Origin: Dugong dugon
Lineage: Eukaryota; Chordata; Mammalia; Sirenia; Dugongidae
NCBI GenBank assembly: GCA_030035585.1
Contig: CM057469.1
Coordinates: forward strand, 112,818,650-112,882,649
Direction of reading: 5' to 3'
Length of the DNA: 64,000 nt
Shown: piece by piece, positions 1 through 11,222 of the stretch
Numbering within the stretch: position 1 is the first letter of the stretch
Layout of the letters: the number at the start of each line of letters is the position of its first letter
The notes under the pieces: generated by a model
Seen by the model: the letters and a program-made list of their open reading frames with translations, nothing else
The model's database searches: none
Told to the model about the DNA's origin: nothing
Program-made: the position numbers and the translations under genes

Positions 1-439
1 TACCAGGGATAAGAGGTGACATCCATCAAACCTGAAGGGAAAAAAATCACAGTAACTTTTAGAGCAAATTTATTAATGTCAACTTGGGGAATTATGCTAT
101 TAACTCCCATAAACTAGACTAAATATTAAAAGTGGAGAAACGAGATGCAAGCTTTGGTTTCAACCTTAGATTTCTTTTCTTTGCTATATAATTTTATTTA
201 AAATTTACTATCAGGATAACACATTTTAATGATAAAATACTAAAAACCAGAGAGCCAAAAAAAAAAAAATATATGAAAATCATTTGTAATCTCACCGTCC
301 AGAATAATAATAGTTAACTATTTGAATTATTATAAAATTCCAGATGGGACTGCAATATAATATAGGGCTTTCTGACTCAGGTAATTTTCTATTTTCTTTA
401 ATTTTTTTTTTATATAATCACTTAAAATCATTGCATCTT
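1..439. other. unassigned AT-rich sequence
   Basis: No gene or repeat family is recognised with confidence. The end of the stretch may be the extreme 3' part of the antisense ancient L1 that follows, but it is too diverged to claim. Confidence 0.4.
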
Positions 440-1010
440 AGTATTCATTTGTAAAGTTAACTTACTATTGTATTTTAGGTGGTTTTCAATTTTTGATATA
501 ATAAAATTTCTTTAAAATTTAAATAAACATTTTAATCCCAAAGCAAAATATCAGAAATCATATGAAAATATTTCTTTAGGGTAGTATATAAGAAATGATA
601 TTTGGATTGCTGGGCTAAATGATTTATATTCTGTTGTGGTTTTTGACAGGTAATGCCAAATTGCCCCCTAGAAAGTCTATGCTAATTTAAACGTCCGCTC
701 ACAGTGTTGGAGAGTACCTAGTCTTCAGTGTCCTCATTAACTTCAATAATTATCATGCTCCTTAATTTTCACCATTTGAAATATGGGATATATTTATTTT
801 ACTTTAACATGAATTTCTTTGATTAATAGTGAGGCTGAACATTTTTCTTCCATCTATTTCTTGTTCATTAGTTATTTCTTACCTGTTCCTGACCTTTTTG
901 ATTTTCTAATGAAATTTTAAATTCTTTTATGTTTTGAGTTTTAAGCTTTTAAAACCTCATATGTTTTGCAATCCTTTCCCTCATTTATCTATAGTTTAAT
1001 CCTGCTCATA

Positions 1011-1183
1011 AAAAAAAACAAACAAAAAAAAATCTGTTGCCGTGGAGTCAATTCCGACTCATAGAGGCCCTATAGGACAGAATAGAACTGCCCTATAGGG
1101 TTTCCAAGGAGCGGCTGGTGGATTCGAACTGCAGACTTTTTGGTTAGCAGCTGTACCTCTTAACCACTTCACCACCCAGTCTC
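1011..1183 (-). mobile_element. AFROSINE, short form
   Basis: This tRNA-derived SINE is typical of Afrotheria. In sense it has a tRNA-like head with A-box-like and B-box-like pol III promoter motifs (gttcgaatccacc type), a body including ctccttggaaaccctat, and a tail with gagtcggaattgactc followed by an A-rich end. Here it is inverted: the A-rich end lies at 1011-1031 and the head at about 1183. SINEs of this kind are non-coding and depend on an autonomous LINE; the tail similarity to the RTE elements in this window points to RTE. Confidence 0.9.
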
Positions 1184-2119
1184 CAATACATATTTATATC
1201 ATTTAAACAATTTCCATGCAGAAAATATATTGCTTTTATCATTTGTGATTTGTCATGCACAGAAAGGCTTCTTCCATTCCAATGGAAAATACTTACCTAT
1301 AGTTCTAACTTGGCCATAATTTAATTTTTCATTTAAATGTTTAATTTGCCTGTAACTCTTTTCATATAAGGAGGATGGTAGACATTTAACTTTGCTTTTC
1401 CCAAGCACGATTTAACAATGTATCAATTAATTTTTTGTAGATTTAGTAAGCCATCTTTACCATGTCTTAAATAAGGACATTTGCTTGGGCCTGCTTCTGA
1501 AATTTTAGTAATTAGTGTGAACGTGTGTATTTATTATGACATATGTACTTCTGCATTTTAATATTATGATGTATTTTTGTATCTGGCAAGATAAGTTCCC
1601 TTTCTTTAGTCAGCTTTTTAAAAAACTTTTGGCTTCTCTCATCCTTTTTACATATGAAATCTTAAATTATTTTTCAATACCCAAAAAAAATTCTTATGAT
1701 TTTGATTGGAGTTATATTATACTTATGCATTAGTTTTGGTAAACTGACATATGTTATTATTAAGTCTACTCTCTAAGGTCAAGTATGCTTTTAAATTTAT
1801 CCAAGTTTTCTTTTATGTAAAGAAGGTAAGAATAAAGATTCATAGTTTTCTTCATAGATGTCTTTTTGATTTGTGAGTTCATACTTCATTATTTTATATT
1901 TTGTGGTTATTATGAACAGAATATTTTCCCTTACTCTTTCCTATTTCGATGTTTTTGGTTTGTGGAAAAACAAATGAATTTTGTCTATATATTGATTGAA
2001 TAACTGGCTGTTTTATTGAAATCTTCTATACGTTTTGTAACTTAATTTTATTGCATCTTCCAGTAGACAATCATATGTTCTGTAAATTATTTAAAATTGT
2101 ATTTTTCTTTCCAATATTA

Positions 2120-2921
2120 AAAAAAAATCAATTGATGTTGAGTGAATTCTGACTCATGATGACCTCATATGTTGTAGAGTAGAACTCCTCCATAGGGTTT
2201 TCTTGGCTGTAATATATTTTTTTTTAGTTGTCTTTAGATGAAGCTTTACAGAACAAACTAGTTTCTCATTAAACAGTGCACATACTGTTTTATGACATTG
2301 GTTAACAACCCCATGACATGTCAACGCTCTCCCTTCTCTGCCTTCGGTTCCCTATTATCAGCTTTCCTGTCCCCTTCTGCTTTCTAGACCTTGTTCCTGG
2401 GCTGTTGTGCACCATTAGTCTCGTTTTGTTTTATGAGCCTGCCTAATCTTTGGCTGAAGGGTGAACCTCAGGACTGACTTCATTACTGAGCTAAAAGGGT
2501 GTCTGGATGCCATACTCTCTTGGGGTTTCTCCAGTCTCTGTCAGGCCAGTAAGTCTGGTCTTTTTTTTGTGAATTAGAATTTTGTTCTACATTTTCTCCA
2601 GCTTTATCTGGACAGGCTTTTAAGACAGGCTTTCAAGACAGATCCTAGACGTTACTCACCAAGGTAGAATGTAGAACATTTTCTTTTTAAACTATGTTAT
2701 GCCAATTGAGCTAGATGTTCCCCAAGACCATGGTCCCCACAGCCCTCAGCCCAGCAATTCAGTCCCTCAGGGAGTTTGGATGTGTCTGTGGAGCTTTGGG
2801 CTGTAATCTTTATGGAAGCAGTTTACCAGACTTTTTTCCAAAGCACCACTGGTTGGGTTCCAGCCGCCACCCATTAGCTTAATAGTGGAGTGTAAACTAA
2901 TTGGGCCACTTAGTCTCCTCC
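2120..2921 (-). mobile_element. AFROSINE, split by an L1 insertion
   Basis: The SINE tail lies at 2120-2214 and the head at about 2799-2921. The intervening bases are an L1 3' end. The repeated stretch ggctgtaat on both sides of the insert (2205-2213 and 2799-2807) shows that the two halves were once contiguous. Confidence 0.8.
2215..2797 (-). mobile_element. 5'-truncated L1 3' end, nested in an AFROSINE
   Basis: This is the 3' terminal part of the same L1 lineage as 43056-43955 and 52576-53440, shared almost base for base in blocks such as cagctttcctgtcccct and tcagtccctcagggagtttgg. The poly(A) appears as a T run at 2216-2224. An internal deletion at about 2595-2640 removes a block present in the other copies. 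It is flanked by an approximately 10-bp target duplication. Confidence 0.88.
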
Positions 2922-3000
2922 AAAATTTATAGATTTCATTGTATTTCTTTTTCTGGGCTTATGAATTGGCTGGAACCTATGGGAAAAAATCTACCCAATT

Positions 3001-3619
3001 TATACTGTTTTCTGCTAGTCTATCTTCTGTTATCATAGTATTTTAACTGTTATTGAGAATATTAGCTAAAATAATCCTATTATTTCATTCAGGGTCTCTT
3101 AAACAAAAGGAGAAAGAGTTATTTTTTAGATTGGGTCTCTACTTTAGAAACCTACAAATATTTCATATACGGTATATTTTACATTTTTTTCTTATAAGAG
3201 TAAGTCTAGGTTAGTGTATTTTTAGTAGTAGATAGGAATTCAGTCAGATCATGTGGTGCCCTTGTTCAATTGTTCACACCAAGAAAATGAGAAGTTGCAA
3301 AGTTGATTATAGACATTTAAATTTCAGTAGTGTTTAGTCGTTGAAAGAGCTGAAAGGGGAGGCAGCCTCACAGGGAATCATTTTTTAGTCTACCAAAATG
3401 TTTTTCTTTGTTTTTTTTTTGTTGTCAGGGCCAAGTCAGCCGTGACAGTGACCCTTCACTGTCAGAATGCTCTGTGGAGCTGTTCTGAGAAGGTCATTTA
3501 GCTCATCACCCACACCAGATACAGTCACCAGTGCTGCCCTAGTTCCGTAGCGTCCCACGCATCCTGAGTACTTACCACAGAGGTTAGTAGGATTATGGTT
3601 TGCTATCCAACACAGCCTG
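3001..3619. other. unassigned stretch
   Basis: Unique-looking AT-rich sequence, with no gene or repeat family recognised. The block at 3420-3600 is less AT-rich but has no open frame of note. Confidence 0.35.
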
Positions 3620-3821
3620 CTGTTGTTGTGTGCCCTTGAATTGATTCTGACTCATAGTGACCCTACATGACTGAGTAGGACTGCCTCATGGAGTTTCCAG
3701 GCTGAAATTTTTACAGGAGCAGGTGGCCAGATCTTTTCTCCAGCAGAGTGGCTTGTGGGTTCTAACCGTGGAACTTTTAGTTAGCAGCCCTGGCTTAAAC
3801 CATTGCACCACCTGGTTTCCT
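3620..3821 (-). mobile_element. AFROSINE, intermediate form
   Basis: Inverted copy of about 200 bp. It carries the extra body segment (the complement of cttccataaagatttacagcc is visible in diverged form) that the 165-bp form lacks. The head end reads gcaccacctggtttcc. Confidence 0.85.
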
Positions 3822-4289
3822 ACGCATAGCGTACCTTGTACAGATTTTCTGTTTCAGCTTTTTTCTTCAGTGAGTCCTGGGGTGTGATGTTGTGGAGCTC
3901 TTCTGGGGTTTTAATATTACTCTTAAGGCAAACGTTTACATCCATGCAAACGCAAGCTAATCAGACTTTTGAATTACCCGCAGTGATAAAGATTGCTCAT
4001 ATTATATATTTTTTCTGATTTCTTTGGTACTCTAAACAAGAACTTGTAAAGAAGTTCTCTTGTTTTGAATTTATAGTCAGATTTTTTACCTTTACAATAG
4101 CTTCCCATTTGTCAGGTGTTTTCCAAATAATCAAAAACTATAAAATAAAAACTACATGCAATTTTATGAACCACTGTTAATATTTTCATAGAAATCTGCT
4201 ATATATCTAGTAGGATATTTAGTTAATGCATCTGTGTGCATATATTCCTTTTTTGGGGGGGTCTATTCTATCAGTATACTTTCATTCTA
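3822..4289. other. unassigned stretch
   Basis: No gene or repeat recognised. It includes a G run (4252-4261) and AT-rich blocks only. Confidence 0.35.
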
Positions 4290-4620
4290 CTGCTATTAAC
4301 AGAGATGTAGTAATAGTCACTTAAACAAACTAAGAGATGTTTTCTCTCGCATAAAGAATTCCAGAAGTGGATAATTCATGCCTGAAATGACGGCTTCACA
4401 AACTCTCAGGGACCCAGGCATCCTGTATCTTTTTGTTCCCTCTCTGGCCTCCGTTCTTTAGCTCACAAGAGAGCTGTTGCAACTCTGCCATAATGTCTGC
4501 TCTCCAGGCTGGAATTAGAGGATAAGCAAGGGCCAAAGAGCTTCAGTTGATCAGTCTTAAAAAAAGCTCTCCTGGAAGCTTACCAACCAACATTTACTTA
4601 AATTTCCTTGGTAAGCTCTT
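4290..4620. repeat. possible ancient interspersed repeat
   Basis: The cagggacccagg block, the gagctgttgcaactctgcc block and the nearby gctctcctggaagctt resemble a common old eutherian repeat that I cannot name with confidence. No coding content. Confidence 0.35.
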
Positions 4621-4739
4621 TCAGTTTTTAGCTGGTCTTTTTCCCATCCCAGTAATAACAAGATTCTATTACAGGAGAAGAAGGGATCATGGATACCAAC
4701 AATTAGCAGTCTTTATTTCTGTTTCCATTGGTTCTTAAA

Positions 4740-5010
4740 TATTTTTATGCATTTGGGGTGTATATTATGCAGGTTGTACGAACACTATCATTTTACTAAG
4801 CCCCTTGTTTTGGACGTTAGTTTGTTTCAAATTCTTCAGTTCTTTGAAGAGGGCTGTGATGAACACCTCCATAGTTGTATATCTGTGTATCTTGGATTAT
4901 ATCCTTAGAATAAATTTCTAGGAGTGGAATTGCTAGGGGAAAGGGTATGCATCATTTAAGACTTTTTGATGGGTATTGCCAAAAATCAGCCTTCCGATCT
5001 TTGTGTGTTT
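4740..5010 (-). mobile_element. ancient L1 3'-region remnant, antisense
   Basis: The succession gagggctgtgatgaacacc, ataaatttctaggagtgg, aattgctaggggaaaggg and tgccaaaaatc is the usual signature of an inverted old L1 3' region. No open frame. Confidence 0.6.
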
Positions 5011-6689
5011 ATCATTTCCTGACTTGTAATTTAGGACAAAACACCATGATGTAAGATGGTGCTTCTCAAATTTTGTCGACTGCATCTATTTCCTCTGGCC
5101 ATTAAAAAATCATGTCAGAGTTAATGCTAAGACCAGCGCAGTTTGTGATGATATCCCTTTGAGGTAGTGTCTAGTTTTGATTAAGCATTATGAGTAAATT
5201 ATTAAATCCTACAAAGAAAAGACATCTGCATTGCCATGTACATTAGCATGGAACATAAACAAAGCTGCAGATAAGCTGGGAAACTGTTATTGCTCCATGG
5301 AACTCACTCAATCACCGCTGGTGGAAAGGAGAAGGTGTTTCTCACAACTACTAAAATAAATTTCTTGTAGTTGTTGGGAGTTCATTCTATGACACACTGG
5401 GACTTGTGTTGAAAGCATAAATATTTAGCTCTTACATACACACGGATGCACACACAGACATATGCAGGGAGCCATGTGGCTTGTAGGTGCAGTTCAATAC
5501 CCATAAAACATTCTCAGAGGAGCATTTTGAAAACAAGTCCTGTAAGACTTTATAGAAAATTTCATCACACCAAGATGTGACTCTGATACGAAATTCTATT
5601 AAGATGGAATCCAAAGAGAAGAATTATTCCTTTCCTGCTCTTGGAAATTAATTTTGACAAGGTATCTAGGGCAAGAGGGAAAATTGTCCCTCTTGGTGGG
5701 TGAAGATTTTTTGGTATGCCACTAACAGTGAACATAGGTGAAAGTAAAAGGTAAGGATTGGGAATCATCCAGAAAGATATAGATCACCCTGTAAATGAAA
5801 TTGAGATGACAACTTTTTAATTTTGGAACAAAGCGAGAAAGCAAAGCAAAAGAAAGCAATAATCAGGCAAATAATAACTGAAATCACATGCACCATATTA
5901 TATCCTCAGCAAAAGATAAGCAGATAAATACGTCAGCGAGACAGAGCCAAATTCGGTGGGAGCATTTGTAAATCCTCTCTCACTCATCTTTATCACCCCT
6001 GTTACTTTCCATCTCTCCTGTTGTTAAAGTTATTTGGCTTGAAAGATCATGAATACATGTATTGGATCTGATTAATCTAATCTTATAGAGAGACTTTTAT
6101 ACACAAGTAGTGTTTTGTAATCCTATGAACATTATTTAAATTTCAGTATTAGGGTACTTCCTGTGTTTTCTTCTTTATAGATCTTTTAAGAAATCTCTAA
6201 TAAATGTCATTTTAAGAAAATTGAACATCTTCCTGACAGACAAATTCATATGAACCAAAATTCACTTAAATTAAAAGAGGAAAAGTAGACTCTAACCAGC
6301 TTGAGAAAAAATGTTTTACTGTATGAGTCAATGTATCTGCTTTATTTGCAGCTTTGTTTACTTTGTCTCCCTCTCTTCCCTGCCTCTTCCAAGAGCCACA
6401 CTATTGACTCAGCTCTAAGGATGTCAGCAGCATACAGCAGTGTTTTAAAGGAACGTTTCCCAAGACAAGCCAGAGAGGGCCAAGGTGGATTCTAATAAAA
6501 TGTTACACAGTATAAGACTTTGTCTATATGGAAGACAGAATGAAATAAAATGCTGGATAATTGATGTTTTTTCTTTTAGTCTTATTAGGAAATGTTTGCC
6601 ACTTAAACAAAGGTATAATGAACAATACAGTTAATACCTGTGTACACACTGCACAGTATGATTAAAAAAAACATTAACAATACAGTGGG
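5011..6689. other. unassigned stretch of 1.7 kb
   Basis: No repeat or gene is recognised. Short open frames occur on both strands (for example 5565-5768 minus and 6301-6495 plus) but show no known motif. The two antisense frames near 5.6 kb overlap without any sign of coding bias. Confidence 0.4.
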
Positions 6690-6960
6690 AGCCTCTAGGA
6701 GCTATCTTTATATAGTGGAATAGTAACCATCATTAAAATAAATGAGTTCAAGGATGTATGTCTACAAGAATGAGTCTTAAAAATAAAATGTTGGGTTCAA
6801 AAAATATCAAGTTACAGAAGAATATAGTCCAATATCATATATGTATAGCATCCTACTGTAATATATAGGATAAATATTATATATTATATAACATCATCAT
6901 AGATTATACAATAAAATATACATTAAATGCATTATATATTATATATACACATTATGTATG
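6690..6960 (+). mobile_element. probable ancient L1 3'UTR remnant
   Basis: The sense order (tagtggaatagtaaccatcat, aatgagttcaagg, aatatagtccaatatcat) matches the tail of old L1 elements. It grades into AT-rich low-complexity sequence. Confidence 0.5.
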
Positions 6961-6974
6961 TATATTTTACACAA

Positions 6975-7437
6975 ATAGATAGATAACTGTCATCGAGTCG
7001 ACTCTGGCCCATGGCTACCTTATTTACAACAGAACAAAGCATCGCTGAATCCTGCATCATCCTCACAATAGCTGGCATATGTAAGCCCACTGTGGTGGCT
7101 ATTGTGCCATTTCTTCTAACCAAAGGTCTCCCTCACCCTCTCTGGTGCTCTACTTCACCAAACTTAATGTCTTTAACCGTGGATTGATCCTTGCTTTTGA
7201 CGCGTCCAAGGAAATAAGCCACAAACAGTGTTTTGTTGTGATCTGTAAGGTTTTCATTGGCTAATTTTCAGAAGTAGTTTACCAGTCCTTTCTTCCTATT
7301 CTGTCTTAGCCTGGAAGCTCCTCTGAAACCTGCCCACCATGGATGACCCTGCTGGTATTTGAAGTACTGGTGACATAACTTCCAGCATCACAGCAACACG
7401 CAAGCCTCCACAGTATGACAAACTGACAGATAGTTGG
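6975..7437 (-). mobile_element. RTE deletion derivative (5' end fused to 3' end)
   Basis: On the minus strand the element begins at about 7437 with the 5' leader of the RTE/BovB family. It matches the first roughly 230 bases of the longer copy at 39415, including the gtggaggcttgcgtgttgct and cagcagggtca blocks. It then jumps to the RTE 3' end, ending in gtcgactcgatgacag. All endonuclease and reverse transcriptase sequence is missing. At about 455 bp it is too short to encode its own machinery, so it behaved as a SINE-like passenger. A short (GATA)3 run lies at its 3' end. Confidence 0.75.
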
Positions 7438-7463
7438 TGGTTTATATAAATACATTCTGTCTG

Positions 7464-7504
7464 TCTCTCTATCTATTTATCTATCTGTCTATCTACCTAT
7501 CTAT
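7464..7504. repeat. (CTAT)n/(CTGT)n microsatellite
   Basis: Tetranucleotide run lying directly against the 3' end of the following minus-strand SINE fragment. Confidence 0.9.
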
Positions 7505-7567
7505 TGTTGTGTGCCATCGAGTTGAGTCCGAGTCGAGTGACCCTGTAGGACAGAGTAGAATTACTAT
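7505..7567 (-). mobile_element. AFROSINE 3' fragment
   Basis: Only the tail of the SINE remains (complement of gactcaactcgatggc with the gacagagtagaatt part). It sits between the microsatellite and the RTE copy. Confidence 0.75.
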
Positions 7568-8031
7568 ACATTGTAATATACATCACTGTTGTTGCTGTTA
7601 GGTGCCATTGAGTTGATTCCAACTTATAGTGACCCTATGTACAACAGAATGAACAACTGTCCCATCCTACACCATCCTCACAATTGTTATGCTTGAGCCC
7701 ATCCTTGTAGCCACTGTGCCAATCCATCTCGCTGAGAGTCTTCCTTTTTTTTGCTGACTGTCTACTTTACCAAGCATGATGTCCTTCTCCTTCTGAGAAC
7801 ATGTCCAAAGTATGTGAGACGAAGTCTCATCATCCTTGCTTCTAAGGAGCGTTCTCACTGTACTTCTTCCAAGACAGATTTGTTTGTCTGGAAGTCCATG
7901 GTATATTCAATGTTCTTCAACAACACCATAGTTCAAAGGCATCAATTCTTCTTCGGTCTTTCTTATTCATTGCCCAGCTTTCATATGCATACAAGGCAAT
8001 TGAAAACACCATGGCTTGGGTCAAAAACATC

Positions 8032-8352
8032 TCAGTCCTTAAAGTGACATTTTTCCTTTTTATACTTTAAAGAGGTCTTTTGCAGCAGATTTGCCCAATG
8101 CACTGCGTCATTTGATTTCTTGACTGCTGCTTCCATGGGCTTTGATTCTGGATCCAAGTAAAATGAAATCCTTGACAACTTTATCTTTTCTCCTTTTATC
8201 GTATCTCTTACTGGTCCCGTTGTGAGGATTTTTGTTTTCTTTATGTTGAGGTGCAATCCATACTGAAGGCTGTAGTCTTTGATCTTCATCAGTAAGTGCT
8301 TCAAGTCCTCTTCACTTTCAGCAAGCAAGGTCGTGTCATCTGCATATTGCAA
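8032..8352 (-). pseudogene. RTE reverse transcriptase fragment
   Basis: A 106-codon open stretch. It starts just before the YADD box (residues 3-6), followed by TTLLAESEEDLKHLL, then a thumb-like segment with LHLNIKKTKILTTG at about residues 34-47, and ends in a Lys-rich tail. The aspartates are intact, but no full-length polyprotein is possible because upstream and downstream frames are broken. It is a fossil of a retrotransposon enzyme that copied element RNA at nicked target DNA. Confidence 0.9.
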
Positions 8353-9081
8353 GTTATTAATGAGTCTTCCTCCAGTCCTGGTGACCTGTTATTCTTCACA
8401 TAGTCCATCTTCTTGGATCGTTTGCTAAGCATACATATTGAATAGGTATGGTGAAAGGATACTTCACATATGCACACACCTTTCCTGACTTTAAACTACG
8501 CAGTATCCTTTCGTTCTGTTCGAATGACTGCCTCTTGGTCTATGTACAGATTCCTCATGAACATAATTAAGTGTTCAGGAACTTCTATTCTTCTTAATGT
8601 TATGCATAATTTGTTATGATCCGCACAGTTAAATGCTTTGCATAGTCAATAAAACACAGGTAAACATCTTTTTTGTACTCTGATTTCAGTCAAAATCCGT
8701 CTGTCATCAGCAATGATATCCCTCATTCCGTGTCCTCTTCTGAATCCAGCTTGAATTTCTGGCAGTTCTCTGTTGATGTACAGCTGCAACAGTTTTTGAA
8801 TGATCTTCAGCAAATTTTTCCTTGTGTGTGATATTAATGATATTGTTTAATAATTTCCACATTCTATTGGATCACTTTTCTTTGAAATGAGCACAATTAT
8901 GGATCTCTTCCAGTAGGTTTGCCAGGTAGCTGTCTTCCAAATTTCTTGGGATAGATGAGTGAGCACTTCCAGCACTGCATCTGTTTGTTGAAACATCTCA
9001 GTTGGTGTTCAATCACTTCCTGGAGGCTTGTTTTTTGACAATGCTTCAGTGAAGCTTGGACTTCTTTCCTTAATACCATGG

Positions 9082-9594
9082 TGTCATGGATTGAATTGTG
9101 TCCCCTCAAAATACGTATCAACTTGGTTAGGCCGTGATTCCCATTATTGTGTGGTTGTCCTCCATTTTTAATTGTAATTTTATGTTAAAGAGGATTAGGA
9201 TGGGATTGTAACACCCTTACTAAGGTCACATCCCTGATCCAATGTAAAGAAAGTTTCCCTGGGATGTGGCCTGCACCACCTTTTATCTTACAGGAGATAA
9301 AGAGAAAGGGAAGTGAGCAGCGAGTAGGGGGACCTCGTGTCACCAAGAAAGCAGTGCCAGAAGCAGAGCACGTCCTTTGGACCCGGGGTTCCTGCATGGA
9401 GAAGCTCTTAGTCCAGGGGAAGATTGATGACAAGGACCTTCCTCCAGAGCCAACAGAGAGAGAAAGCCTGTCCCTGGAGCTAACACCCTGAATTTGGACT
9501 TCTAGCCTACTAGACTGTGAGAAAATAAATTTCTCTTTGTTAAAGCCATCCACTTGTGGTATTTCTGTTAGAGCAGAACTAGATGACTAAGACA
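9082..9594 (+). mobile_element. solo LTR, ERVL-MaLR type, inserted in RTE
   Basis: The LTR begins tgtcatggattgaattgtg and ends gatgactaagaca, so it has TG...CA termini. A polyadenylation signal aataaa lies at 9524-9529, followed by the conserved taaagccatccacttgtgg block. The flanking 5 bp are catgg (9077-9081) and catcg (9595-9599), a target duplication with one mismatch, as expected for MaLR integration. No internal region remains, so this is a recombined solo LTR. It is related to the LTR at 46590-47084. Confidence 0.88.
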
Positions 9595-10490
9595 CATCGG
9601 TTCTTGATCATATGATACCTCCTGAAATGGTTGAACGTTGACCAACTGTTTTTTGTACAGTGACTGTGTATTCCTTCCATCTTCTTTTGATGTTTTCTGT
9701 GTCATTTAATATTTTCCTCTCTAGAATCCTGCAATATTGCAAATCGAGGCTCGAATTTTTTCTTCAGTTCTTTCAGCAAGAGAAATGCTGAGCATGTTCT
9801 TTCCTTTTGTTTTTCTATCTCCAGGTCTTTCCACGTTTCATTATAATACTTTACTTTGTCTTCTGGATCTGCTCTTTGAAATCTGCTCAGCTCTTTTACT
9901 TTATCATTTCTTGCTTTCGCTTTAGCTACTCTACATTCAACAGTAATTTTCAGAGCGTCTTCTGATATCTATTTTTGCCTTTTCTCTCTTTACTGTCTTT
10001 TTAGTGACCTCTTGCTTCCTTCACGTATGATGTCGTTGATGTCCTTCCACAACTTGTCTTGTCTTCAGTCATTAGTGTTCAGTGTATTCTTGAGATGATT
10101 TTTAAATTCAGGTAGGATATACTCAAGGTCTTACTTTAGCTCTCTTGGACTTGCTCTCATTTTCTTCAGCTTCATCTTGAACTTACATGTGAGCAATTGA
10201 TGGTCTGCTCTGAAGTTGGCCTTGTTCAGACTGATGATATTGAGCTTTTCCAACATCTCTTTCTTCAGATGTAGTTGATTTGATTCCTGTGTATTCCATC
10301 TGGTGAGGTCCACATGTATAGTCACCATTTATGTTGTTGAAAAAAGATACTTACAACGAAGAAGTTGTTGGTCTTGCAAAATTCTATCACGCAATCTCTA
10401 GTGTCATTTCTATTGCCATGGCTGTATTTTCCAACTACTGTTCCTTCTTATTTGTTTCCAACTTACACATTCCAATCACTAGTAATTAAC

Positions 10491-10744
10491 TCTCTGTATA
10501 GCATATATTATATATATGTAGTCAAAATATGTGAAACAGACAAAGTACTATTTATTGCTTAGAGGTCACTTATATCGGCAAATATTAAGAAATCTCTGTC
10601 TTATTTTTGGGTATATCATGCTCTTGTTAAAGAAAGTAATTTTAATAGCACTAGCTAAATATGGTAATGGAATGCCAATATTTGACTTCTTGAGGTTTTA
10701 AGTGTTCACTGATAATGAAATACCTGTAAGTATATTTAGGCCTA
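10491..10744. other. unassigned stretch
   Basis: AT-rich, with nothing recognised. Confidence 0.35.
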
Positions 10745-10845
10745 TCTAGCATTTATTGCTTGTTTATCAAGTGCTAGAGATCCATATAGCAATGTTTTGA
10801 CACTGATCTTCACAATCACTGTATAAAGCAGGCAGGTATTATGTG
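10745..10845 (+). mobile_element. MIR fragment
   Basis: The order gcatttattgcttgtttatcaagtgcta, then cttcacaatcactgtataaagcaggcaggtatta (paraphrased in parts) is the MIR core and 5' half in sense. No tail is left. Confidence 0.65.
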
Positions 10846-11020
10846 GAAGTCACACTCCTATGACCTTCCACCCTTTGCCATTTCACCTCCCCACCTATAT
10901 ACATTCCCTTCAAGTCCACCTATTGTTCCTTCTTGCACCCTTTCTTTGCATTCCAACCTCACCATTTGCCTAAGGGGTCCACACAGCCCTGGAATCCATT
11001 TCCAAACTTCTTATCTTCTT
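10846..11020. other. pyrimidine-rich unassigned stretch
   Basis: CT-rich unique sequence between a MIR and an AFROSINE. Confidence 0.35.
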
Positions 11021-11032
11021 AAGCTTATCTAA

Positions 11033-11210
11033 ACAACAACAACAACAAAATAACCAAACCCATTGCCATTGAGTCGATTCCAACTCATAGTGACCCTACA
11101 GGACAGAGTAGAACTGCCCCATAGAGTTTCCAAGGAGTGCCTGGTGGATTCGAACTGCCGACCTTTTGGTTAGTAGCCAAACTCTTAATCACTATGCCAC
11201 CAGGGTTTCC
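11033..11210 (-). mobile_element. AFROSINE, short form, with perfect target duplication
   Basis: Flanked by aagcttatctaa at 11021-11032 and again at 11211-11222, an exact 12-bp target-site duplication. The tail is (AAC)n-rich. The head carries the gttcgaatccacc-type B box (seen as ggtggattcgaac). Confidence 0.95.
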
Positions 11211-11222
11211 AAGCTTATCTAA

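Larger units (their letters stand above)
440..3000 (-). mobile_element. ancient L1 (L1M-type) ORF2 and 3' part, antisense, interrupted
   Basis: Read on the minus strand this is an old, 5'-truncated LINE-1. The plus strand shows the order expected of an inverted L1. Near 600-700 is a block resembling the old L1 3' region (a gctgggctaaat-type stretch, then tgccaaattgcc). At 1550-1930 is the reverse-transcriptase part. At 2050-2090 is a block like the complement of the FADD region (gtagacaatcat), and 2935-3000 resembles the region upstream of it. It is heavily mutated and has no useful reading frame. Two AFROSINEs split it (1011-1183 and 2120-2921), the second of which holds a younger L1 3' end. 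Subfamily cannot be fixed by eye. Confidence 0.7.
7583..10490 (-). mobile_element. RTE/BovB-like LINE, 5'-truncated, interrupted by an LTR
   Basis: Non-LTR retrotransposon of the RTE clade, encoding a single polyprotein with an apurinic-like endonuclease and a reverse transcriptase. The 3' end is at 7583 and the copy runs leftward from about 10490, within the endonuclease. The most readable part is the frame at 8032-8352 minus, which carries the YADD catalytic box and the downstream LHLNIKKTKIL block typical of BovB/RTE. The frame at 8897-9121 minus comes from the region upstream of the RT core. Frameshifts and stops divide the rest. The solo LTR at 9082-9594 separates 7583-9081 from 9595-10490. 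No promoter or 5' leader is left. Confidence 0.92.

Noticed and set aside
5040-5120. Possible MER5A start (gcttctcaaattttg)
   Set aside because: Only a short match; the rest of the element is not recognisable.
7464-7504. CRISPR-like regular repeat
   Set aside because: It is a plain tetranucleotide microsatellite without spacers.
7751-8047. 98-codon plus-strand frame
   Set aside because: Complement of the RTE reverse transcriptase region, so a shadow.
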